From positions 7,676,234 through 7,740,233 of the forward strand of contig NC_049983.1 of assembly GCF_000003815.2 (NCBI RefSeq): a stretch of 64,000 bases of DNA, in the 5' to 3' direction. Shown here piece by piece: positions 46,857 through 57,400 of this stretch. Under the pieces are notes generated by a model. That model was not told where the DNA came from and ran no database searches. It was given only the letters and a program-made list of their open reading frames with translations. A program made the translations under genes and the position numbers. The first letter of the stretch is position 1. Each line of letters opens with the position of its first letter. Source of the DNA: Branchiostoma floridae. Its lineage: Eukaryota; Chordata; Leptocardii; Amphioxiformes; Branchiostomatidae.

Positions 46857-47160
46857 ATCCTCGGAGTACCTGGGAACACCTCACGTTTCTACCTCAGCTG
46901 TGTCACACTATGGACCGATCGTGACTGTCCATCACAATTAGTAGTTCAACCAATGATTGCAAGGCAATTAGCAGTTCGACCAATGAGAGAGTTCCCTACA
47001 TATCCGTCAAATTGTAATCCTCGGAGTACCTGGGAACCTGCCACAGTGTCACACTGTAGATCGATCTGACTGTCCATCACATGCACTTAGTATTTCAACC
47101 AATGATTGCAAAACAATTAGAAGTTCGACCAATGAGAGAGCTCTCTACACATCGTCCGTG
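46857..47160. repeat. Tandem duplication with four CCAAT motifs
   Basis: Two units (46857-47017 and 47018-47160) share 'cctcggagtacctgggaac', 'gactgtccatcaca', 'tcaaccaatgattgcaa' and 'gttcgaccaatgagagag' in order. Each contains two CCAAT motifs in the same orientation. Promoter-like content, but no gene found beside it. Confidence 0.8.
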
Positions 47161-47169
47161 AAATGTTTG

Positions 47170-48390
47170 CATCTTGTACCTGTTTTACTTTGTATTTCTG
47201 CGTTTCGACAGGGGGGTGCTTTGGGATTTGTCTATTTCATACATCTATAACCATGTTTTTATTGACAAAGGTACAGCGACTTTCGTAAGCATGCTACAAA
47301 TATAAATGTGAACAAATAAGTATAATTAATGACTTACCATTATGAATCTCTATGAATAAGTATCAATATGAGCGTTTATCAACATATATCGTGAACAATT
47401 CATGATAAAGCGACACTCATCTTCAATCTTATTTGGAGCAGAATGAACAAAACCTCTGGTCACGGGGAATTTTATAATATCTTCCGACTTATAGATATGC
47501 AACCAGGCACTACAAAAGTGGTGAATGGTATGAAAGGAATTGGGGCTAGCGCTAGCCTGTGGCGAAGATTAGAGGGAATAATGCGATTTTCACATCACAG
47601 CGTTTGTAAAATGTTTCTTTACGAAGACTATGACGCACGTCTTACCAATACTGCCCTAGGCAAGACTGTGAGAACGTTCTGGTCGATTTGATAGAAGTAC
47701 CTTGGGTTGAATTCACGGTAAAATATTATAGGATTTTCTGAAATTTGTGTAGTATTTCTTTTAAACAAATGACTGCCAAAAAAGGAACCCTAGACAGATT
47801 TGGAACAAAATGCTATCATTCACTTTTCAAACTTGGAAACTTTTTAATTATCTTCAACATAGTGTAGTTGAACCATCATACTCGTAAACGCCTATTCGTA
47901 CCCAATTAAGCTGAACCTCCATACGAGAATACGATATACGTGTAACGTTACGTTTGTAAACATCTCTTTGTTGTGACCTGCAGTTAGCCAAGTTGGTCCA
48001 AATTGTACAACGAAGGTCTTTTTTTGTATTGACCTATATTTACAAGATTTTGATTTCTTTCGGAAAAAAACTCCACTGAGTGTCACACTGGAGACGAACG
48101 AAAATATTAGTAACTTTTCCTACCAGCAAATACTGTAAATTATTAAAAAAATTTCCCCTAACGTTACATCGCCAACGTTATACACTGACATGTAACGTGT
48201 TACACCCCTAAATTCCAACCCAAACTGTTACTCGTGCCAGTATTGTGAGTCCTGTCAGTTTAGTTGTTAATCCTTCCCACAGAATAAACACAACAACTAG
48301 AGCCGGTTTCAAACACCCATGTAGTTGCAGTTTGATATTCTGTTGTTCCACAGTGTCAGGTGTTGGTGACTTGCTTTCACTGGGCTGTCA
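47170..48390. other. Spacer, no gene seen
   Basis: AT-rich with two TAACGTTA palindromes (47943, 48159). No exon recognised. Confidence 0.4.
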
Positions 48391-48485
48391 CGACCGCCCC
48401 GGGGGCACAGAGCCGCCGTAAACAACGCCGCGCAGGTGCGTATGTCAGCGAGCGTCGCTACCATGGCAACAGACGTCCTGTTATA
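48390..48485. promoter_or_regulatory. CpG-rich patch with X-box-like motif
   Basis: An abrupt G+C- and CpG-rich stretch in AT-rich surroundings (ccgccccggggg…, gccgccgtaaacaacgccgcgcag), with GCTACCATGGCAAC at 48457-48470, one mismatch from the RFX consensus, and a possible donor CGCAG|GTGCGT at about 48434. It looks like a promoter/first exon of an unidentified transcript. Confidence 0.3.
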
Positions 48486-48691
48486 ACAAATGGCTCACGA
48501 CGTTAATAATGGCAAAGGTTATATGCTATATATGTAACATTGAGAGCTGCGTTTGACATTTGTCTAAAAATGAGGTGGTTGGTTATGTAAGGAAATCTGT
48601 CAAAATAGGTCCTACTCAGAGTTTAAGTCTGACAGAAAATGTTGCACAAGCTTCATATGATGTGAATAAAATGCGGATCGCACAGCTTATA

Positions 48692-48936
48692 AGGTGGACT
48701 CTCACTGCACTTGTGGCACCGGTGCGGCACTGAGGGGTTCGTTCACTGCGGTGCTGTTTGGTTATTTTCGGGATTTTTAATAATTTAGAAATTGCGTAAT
48801 ATGTAAAAGTATGACTTAAAAGACATCAAAATACACAAAACGGAAGAAAATTCGTTCTTTATCTCTGAAATTCGTTGAGTCATCTACGAACCCCGCAGTG
48901 CCGCACCGGTGCCCCAAGTGCAGTGAGAGTCCACCT
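48692..48936. mobile_element. MITE family B, copy 4
   Basis: AGGTGGACTCTCACTGCAC at the left and GTGCAGTGAGAGTCCACCT at the right form a perfect 19-bp inverted terminus; the arms are similar for about 45 bp. The right flank is TTA, the left ATA, so the target duplication has one change or is not intact. Confidence 0.9.
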
Positions 48937-48939
48937 TTA

Positions 48940-51530
48940 CCTGGCGGATATATTCACTTCTTCAAGGCGATCATTTGATTTAGTTGCAGGGATTTCTGTT
49001 ACATGTTTCTGGGTCAATTGAATTAAACGCTAAAGTCAGTAGCAAAAGAGTACACCTTTGTGAATATTACAGGAAGTGTTTTTGATATCAAGATGGATTT
49101 TAGGGCATCATAATATTTACAACACTCACGTGTTTACAATAAACTACAGTTACAACTTTTCTGTCATCCCCTACACAAATTTTGCACTGTTTTTCTGTAC
49201 GCACAAAAACAACAACATCAACAAAGGAAAGACAAAGGCGACGTGGGGTACAGCGTAGGGTAGAGCCGGAGTGAATGGGTCCTAAATGCACGGCATATCG
49301 TCTAACTTGGCAACCGGCCCGCGCGTTTTGTCCACCTCGCCGCCCAGGATAATTGTTACCTGTTAAACTTACCTGGTCTTTCAGAAGTAGCGGGCACTCT
49401 TCCCCGTCAGTATGAAAGCCGGGAGGATAGTGTTTTCAAACCAAACAAGGGAGCAAGGGAGAGAGAATGCACGGAGGGCGTCGGCTTGTTAGTTTTGTTC
49501 TTAATCTGTTTTGCACGAGATGCGGAGTCTGAAAGTGATTTTTTGTCTTTCACATAGCCACCATTCTCTACACCATCATTACTTTAATCTCCATAATGAT
49601 GTTATTTGTCGTTAGACGTTGGAGTCATTAAAAAAACTCCTCCACTTTAAAGTTTCATCTACGTAAAGGGTTGGTCTACAACAAAAAGGAAAATTGCTTG
49701 GAGGAATGGGGTAGGGTGATTACATCATACATGTAAACAAGACGAGGGATAAGAGAGTCGACCTGTAAGCGGGTGGTCTTGGGTCAGTTCTTCAGCAGAA
49801 AAAAAGACACACGAGTCCTGTATATATGATCTGAAATGTTGAAAAGAGGTGTAGAAAAACGACACACAAAACTTCGGATGAAATGTGAACAGATTATACC
49901 CAATGTACGAAAGTACGTATTCTCTTGTGCCAGTGGTTTCCAAACCTTATCAAGATTTGGTTGGTAATTTCAAGGAGGTTCTTTTCAGTACAACCTACTT
50001 TTTTTCTAAATCAGGTTCGTAGGGCTTGATGTTACCATCATGAAGATGAAGAGCGGCCCATAGCGATAACTGTAGCAGCATCTCTTCTCCCGAAGTCAGA
50101 AACATCAAGCTTAAGCAAGCTTGACTTCACTAACTCAATAGGCGAAGCAGGGGTTACGAGGCTGCTCGGGAAATTCCCTACCCCATTTTGACCGGAATGG
50201 TTTGATCCGCGCACACCGCACCATCGCACATGTGGCGGGTTCCTTGCTGTAAGACGCAGACCCAGACAATTCCTTGTGTCGTCAGAACTCCATAGCGACG
50301 CGTCAGGGTATCAACAGGTCATCAAGTGTCTACAACATAGGAGACATGGATTACAACAGAATCACAAAATGACGCATCCGATTTCAGATGTACATGCGAC
50401 ATGACCTTTCCACATCCTTTCAAAATAGACTACGCACAAGTTATCATGAGTCTTGGATATACATAGGCTAGTGATTTGTTTGACAAATATTACTGCAGAG
50501 TTTCAGAGGTCTTTCCGTACACTGAGCAAATCTGTTGAATTTTTCTGTAGTATTCTTTTTGAAGGGAGTTTTAGATGATTTGAAATTCTCGGCTTGACGA
50601 AATGTTGCAGCATTGACACAGCTTCTGAGCTACTTTTTGTGGGTGATGGACCTTAAAAGGCGTATAAAGCTTTTAGGCAAACGCCAAGTTGCAAGAATTC
50701 AATGGTAACGAGACATGTAGAAACAGAGGTCATCCTAGCAGGAGTGATGACGCACATATATTTTCTGCAAACGGATCTACACGACCCATTTCTCACAAAT
50801 ATGTTGATTTCGTGCAAAAATCAACACTATCTGCTGTTCTTCAATGGATAGGGATATCGGATACAGTTGTCATTTTAGTATGTGAGAACCGATAATCATC
50901 AAAATTGTGGATCAAGCGAGATAACTACGCTTGATTTTTTCGTATTCGTTTTAGCTTTTACCAAGGATGTTGATTCAACCTCCTTGCTTTTACATTTTGA
51001 TACTGTGATGTGCACTGAAATTTCTGTTTCCGGGATGCCTCACGATTTGAACGTCAAGAATCAAACTGGTCTACTGTAGACAAGACATGTCCTTGTTTAC
51101 GAGCGCCTCTAGCGGTTATTGTCTGTAGCACAGCACTAGTCGTCAGGTCCCTTGGGTTGCTTTAGGTTTATGCAATAAAACTAGGCAAGGTGTGCCAAAG
51201 TTTATTCCGGACAGCAAATACTTCTTGGGATCTCGCCAGCTTTGCACTTTGGGACCTACCATTATATATCATAGGGTAGGCCCAGGACAACATGGCCAAT
51301 ATAAGGGGACATTTCGTGGTCTCATAATCTGGAGAAATTTTCTATTCTGACTGCCTTTTTGTTGTTGACGGAGATCATCTGTACATATTCTAACGTTCCG
51401 AGTGATTTGGTATTTGATTTAGGGTTAGCAACGATGTTAGTAGGGTACAAAAGTAACGGAGAAAGATTGAACATGTCCAGCTCAGGTGCCCCTCCTAGCG
51501 ACTATCTACGGTACTGTAGCAAAACTTTTT
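48940..51530. other. Spacer, no gene seen
   Basis: At about 49370-49440 the minus strand ends with CTGAAAGACCAG|GTAAGT, a near-perfect splice donor after a short open frame without ATG. No connecting exon was found. Confidence 0.35.
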
Positions 51531-51574
51531 GACATTTCATGTACCTTGTCCCCCCAACGACCTGGAGGTCAAGG

Positions 51575-51595
51575 GACTAGGTAGGTAGGTAGGTT
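51575..51595. repeat. (GTAG)n short repeat
   Basis: A short run of GTAG/TAGG units. Confidence 0.7.
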
Positions 51596-52119
51596 CGGAC
51601 GTGACATGGTCGTGAATTTTGAGTGGTAGATGGTCTTTGGGACAAGGAGAAAGCGGTAAAGTTTTGGACCCTAGTGCAGGGACAGACATAGTTTGATACT
51701 TTGAAAGAGATTTACTCAAGAAGGGGTTGACGGATCGTCATCATATTTGGCATATAGCTTATATAATTTACGTGATTAGAGGTATGAAGAATGCACATTA
51801 ATTTTTATGACATAGTTTCCATAATCAATGGCGAAATTGCGTAAACCACTGCATTCCATGATGGGACTCTGAAATATATCTAGCAGATGTAATTGACAAA
51901 GAGAGTAATATTGATAGATAGCAATCGTGGAAATAAAAAACTCATGTGAATTATTAATGAGAAAATGTAATTCTATACTGGTAGGTGGCGGCAATTTTAT
52001 ACTCGCGGCAGTAGGAAGTCAACACAATTATCTCCATCTAAGCTACCTACATACCTAAGATCATCTAAATCTGTCGTTCCCTTATTCAGTTATCCTCTTT
52101 TGAATATTTTGACAAAAAC

Positions 52120-52456
52120 ACCCCTGCAGTTCCAGAACAACCTGCCAGGGGAACCAAACATACACCAGGCATTTCTTACGTCACACGCTACCTGTCATCA
52201 AAAACTCAAGACCATAGCACATCCAGGTCAAAAGATACAAAAGAACCGAATTACTGCTGTAGTATCAAGGTCACATACCAGGGGGCCCAAAATTGACATT
52301 GACCTTTGTCTTCCCAGCACCTACCCACATACCAAATATCATCGTAATCCATCCAGAGGTTCTTGAGTTATGCTGACTACAAAACCGGGAAACACAAACA
52401 CACAGACATACAGACAGACACAGAAAAACTATATCTCCATTTTTCATGGAGATAAT
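52120..52456. mobile_element. Right half of a TTACCTCC-ended element
   Basis: Shares its body with 43990-44388 and ends 'aactatatctccatttttcatggagataa', the inverted tip of the family. The left end was not identified with confidence; it may lie upstream of 51730. Confidence 0.6.
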
Positions 52457-52869
52457 AAGGCAAAAACATCTTTAGCCTTTTCTCGACCGCTGGCACGGGG
52501 CATAACATCTGAGTGGTAAAATTCAAAACAAACTTCCTGTATCTTGCACTATAAGGCTTTGAACAGTTGATGTAAGAATAGGTAGTAAATAATGTGCTTT
52601 ATATATATATCTGTGAAATCGCAATGTATATATGTATTATTACAATAAATGGTATTGAAAATAAGTGCCTGAAGCATTTCAGTTCTACATTGCTGATTTG
52701 ATAATCTGTATTTTTTTTCGTCACTTCGGCCGGCATCTTATAATCCGCAAGATAAGAAAGAGAATCCCTACAGACCAACCCTATTTTTTCCAGGCTGAAA
52801 TAACCTTATTTTCCTAGGCCTAACAAAGGCCCGAGTCTACCATGAAGAAACCCATTAATCAAAACGAGG

Positions 52870-53026
52870 TCGTTTGGCTAAGCTACCATGGTTACTACCA
52901 CGTGATCTGATTGGTGGGGCGTGTGACGTCTGATTCCACGAGCAAACAACAGGTGTGTTGCAGGTGTGACGCAGGTGAAAGGTTCCACACCTTCCTGGTT
53001 GTGCAACTTCAAGATATAACGGTCAG
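52870..53026 (+). promoter_or_regulatory. Scramblase promoter and non-coding first exon
   Basis: Clustered motifs: X-box-like GCTACCATGGTTAC (52882-52895, two mismatches), E-box CACGTG (52899-52904), inverted CCAAT (ATTGG, 52910-52914), GGGGCG (52916-52921) and CRE-like TGACGTC (52924-52930). These are followed by sequence ending GGTCAG|GTACGT, a good donor at 53027. The next acceptor (tttttgtag, 54391) begins the exon carrying the start codon, giving a 1365-bp first intron in the 5' UTR. The exact transcription start is unknown. Confidence 0.55.
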
Positions 53027-54429
53027 GTACGTCTGCAGGTGAGGGGTTTATGTATGGGTGAGCAAGGACGTTTATATATAGTCTTTGGGGTGGCTAACTA
53101 ACTGTGTGTATGAACCTAACGTTGTGTATCAGTCTCAATCAATACTAGTGCAACACGTAGCTTCATTGACCTCGGTAAACAGCTTAAGCTTGTTGCACTG
53201 TGGGGGATAGTTCCCATGACATTTAAAGCAGGCCCTGGGAAACCTGAGTTGGCCCGTCGAGTGGGTGACCAGTGCCTGATGGCACCATATACAACGTGAC
53301 GGTAGCGTTGTTAGACCGGTCCGGAAAAAAATTCAGTTGTTGGACCGATTAGAAAATAAACAGATATGGCGGCATCACGGCGGCAGGCGTTCACGTGTTT
53401 TGAGGTTTATTAGTCTAAGAAAATAGCAAGAGCGAAGAATTGGAGAGTTGATAGTGATTTTATCAAGTTTCTACAGTCAAATTTGGTGTAACTTTACAGA
53501 GGCAGTTAGCGTTGTTTACCTGAAAATAGGATACTCCACCAAACAGATTCCTTTGTAGCGAAATGGACCATTGTTTTGACTATTGCCCATTCATAAACAA
53601 GAGCCGCTGAGGTTCAAAGTCCGGCCTGAACCCGATCTTCTGGACTTGGACCGTACCTGTACCTGAATTTTCTGTACCGGTACCCACCCCTAGTGCACAC
53701 TCCAGTTTATTTGGGGTCTCAAAATCGAGGCAGCGCACCCTCAAGTCTAGCGCCTAGCTCTTCCAGGAAATACTTCTCACAGAAGCAAAACAGCCGTGGA
53801 GGGGAATGAAGCATATCTTTCTAGCTTTAAGAACAACCGAGTTTCAGATTCTTCAACCTCTCTTATAGTTTTCGTAAATTTTATGGGAGAAAAATCATCG
53901 GAAAGGGAGTACTCTTAGGTTTAATCAAGCCAATAATGAAGAAAATCGTAACACTTAGATTTTCACAATAACCAAACGAGGCATGGCAATATGGCTCATA
54001 GAACGCATGGACGGTGAATCCGGGTCAACGCGGCGAATTACTTCCAACGCGTAGGTATACAAGGAAGTGAAGCTCGGGCCCCAAACCAATTTTCACCCAA
54101 AACACATCACTTCTTACACTTTCTAGCCATACCAGTATTGAAATACCATTTTGCAGCAGATTATAAGAAACGTGAACTCATACCCAGATCCTCGAGACGT
54201 TTCGTCACTTTTTTTGCCTCGCACTACTACGTGTACGGACCCTTCCGCCGCCGCGGAAGAAATTGGTGTGTGCACTGGTTGAACGTAGTAACATTTTAAC
54301 CCAGCCTCTACCAGGCTCCATAGGTCTTATTTGCAAAGCAGCCAAGGATTATTGCTATCGATGAATGAATTCTACCTCTTTTTTTTTGTAGGATACTGAA
54401 GATCCTGCTGGGTTACGTAACTAACCAAC

Positions 54430-57400
54430 ATGGCATACCAACCTGCAGTAACTAACCAGCCAGGTAAGGAAAGAGGCATATTGGTGATAATCATTATGTT
54501 TTCCCTGGATCGTTTTGTTTTCCTCGACAGGGCCTGAAAAACATATTTGTTTTTGCTGGTGCCTTTCTGTTCTTTCCTCTTCAGTCAAACCAAGTAGATA
54601 AAGGGTGGTAACCTTAGTTTTTAATGCAGAAAGTTGTCTATTTTGTATACTTTTAATATAGTATACCATACCCAGAGGTAACTCTGGGAATGTTTGGGCG
54701 CCCCTTATGCACAGGTGTAGATACAGACCCTGACCTCTCGCTGCAAATATTGTTGTTGATAAGTGATGCTATGTATTATATTATAGATACTATGTACGCC
54801 ATCTTACACCATGTATATATATATAAAAGTTCGTTTTTACTTTCAAATCTTTTTATGTGCTTTCAATACTGTTACTGATAAGTGTTTTGGACGTCCTTGT
54901 AAATGTTCAATTCCGTTTGTCTCTGTTTTTGTCTTCGGTGCTAGCCCTTTGTAATTGTATAGTTGGACAGCCCTGGTTGTGCGTGCTGAACAGCCAAACC
55001 AATAAATAAATAAATAGTATACTTAGAGTAGTTTGGGTCAAATCTTTCCCTAAAATATTTTCCGTACACGCAAGCATTAAGCAACCGTCCCAATACGGTC
55101 GTTTGCCCAATGTTGAATGCAAGACAGCCACAGTATTTTTCAATGGGAGGCCACATTCATTTTTTATGATCGCTATTGAGAAATCTTCGATAGTCTTATT
55201 GGTCAATTTGCTCGAGATTGTGACGGCAAAACCAGGCAATGGAGGTGGGATTTGGAGCACTACTGCAATATGGGTGGAGACATTGCCGCCAATATAATAA
55301 TAAATTTGTTGTCTTCGTCATAAGAATTAGTTGCAACAGAATTCAAATATATTTTGTACGGATACGTTTAGGAAGACATCCAGGTAAACTATATTCAAAT
55401 ACAATTTAATCTCTACAACTGGGCACAAGTAAAGATTTACCTTTGGACCTTTCGAGTGACATCCATCACTCTTCTTCAGAGTCACTGGAAAAACAAAAAG
55501 TTGAACAATTGTTAGGATTGTATGCAAATATCACTCATATGTAAATCATGTCTAGATGGTTTATTGTATTGGAGGTGGGAGTTGGATATTTTCACCTTGT
55601 CCAGCGCTGGGGTCGCAAGGCGTCGCATGGGAGGTCCGGAAAGATTTTGCAATCTTGACTCCCTGAAACGCTATTTCCTACATTTTGACGAGCAAATTGT
55701 ACTGGTTTTAGTAATCCAGGGATAAACCATTTGCATAAGCTGCCTACGCTTTACGTAGAATGAAAGCAACCAATAAGCCCTTCCAAAGAGATTTAGAACG
55801 CATGTGCGGCGATAGGAATTCTAGGTAATATGTCAAGGTAAAGGCCCCGAAAAAGAAAACAATCTTTGTCTCGACCATTGTCTCGATTTGCGCAAAACAA
55901 TGTCTAGACGGGTTTTGCTTACTTGTTGTGGGCCTTTACCATTGAAATATTACCTAGAATTCCTGTCGCCGCACATGTATTCTGAAAAAGGGCTTATTAC
56001 ACGTTACGGCTAAAGTTTGATTACGAATTACGTGGATTTTGGGCCTGATTACGCCTTACGAAAAATGCATGCAGTTCTAGTTCTAGTTCAAGTTCTGATC
56101 TTAATCTTAATCTTAATCTTAATCTGTTTGAGATACCAGTACTGACCTCAAGGAACCTCATCCTCAATGTATCAGAGTCCTAATACTGCTGATGATAATA
56201 AGTTTGAAGCATTATTTTGACTTATACTTCTTCTGAACTCTATACTGTTCTGTGTTACAGGCTATCCTCCTCCGCAGCAGGGGTACCCCCCTCCTCAGCA
56301 GGGATATCCCCCTCCTCAACAGGGATACCCCCCTCCTCAACAGGGATACCCCCCTCCGCAACAGGGGTACCCCCCTCCTCAGCAAGGATACCCCCCTCCT
56401 CAACAGGGGTACCCTCCTCCCCAACAGGGATATGCACCCCAAGGGTTCTAAACGTCCATTATCATCTTTGAAGTGCAATATGTATTTGGGTGGGTGTCAG
56501 CCTGTGTGTGTGTGTCTGAACGCGACAACTTATAGATGTAAAGTATGCAAATCAAGGTACTTGTAACGTCCATGGAAAAGTAGACATCTACTGACACAAC
56601 AGTAAATATCAGTAAATACAATAATTTAACAAAAGACCGGTGATTATTTTTGTGCAGGCCAAATGACATGGATGCCGGTCCCCCAGGCGCCACCTGGCTG
56701 CCCCCCTGGTCTGGAGTACATGACACAGATTGACCAGCTGCTGGTGAAACAGCAAGTGGAACTATTGGAAGGTATTTGTTTGTTTGTTTTGTCTGTTTAC
56801 ACCTTTGTTTATTCATGAAAGCTCAAATCAGCCTGCAGGCCGCTTTTCATTGAGGTCATGGGGGTCAGACTAAGTACTTATATAACAGAGATATCTGGAA
56901 TTGTTAATCAATTTGTATGTGTGTGTATGCGTGCGTGTGTGTCACTGAATATAATGAAGGATTGAAAGGAGCATAATCACATGATAACTCTGTATATTAT
57001 TATCAATTTCAGTATCATCATAATCATTTCCAGTACCATGATCAATGAGATTATCTCTTTTTATCATTCAGCCTTCACAGGATTTGAGACTAACAACAAA
57101 TACAAGATCATGAACTCCCAGGGCCAGCAGGTATATTTTGCAGCAGAAGACAACGACTGCTGCTCGCGTCAATGCTGCGGGAACATCCGCTCCTTTGAGA
57201 TGAAGATCATGGATAACAGTCAGAATGAAGTTATCCACTTGAGTCGGCCGCTGCGCTGCATGCACTGCATGTGGGCGTGCTGTCTGCAGGAGCTCGAGGT
57301 ACAGTCACCACCAGGTAAAGATGGACGTATTGGACTTATGGTACAATTTTGAATTTTATATCCGTACATAAAATAGAGCGCTTATCATCAAGCTTTCGAT

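Noticed and set aside
56217-56566. Other-frame frames over the proline-rich exon (Leu-Leu-Arg-Arg and Glu-Glu-Gly repeats)
   Set aside because: Shadow translations of the 21-nt repeat; only the GYPPPQQ frame continues from the scramblase start exon in phase.
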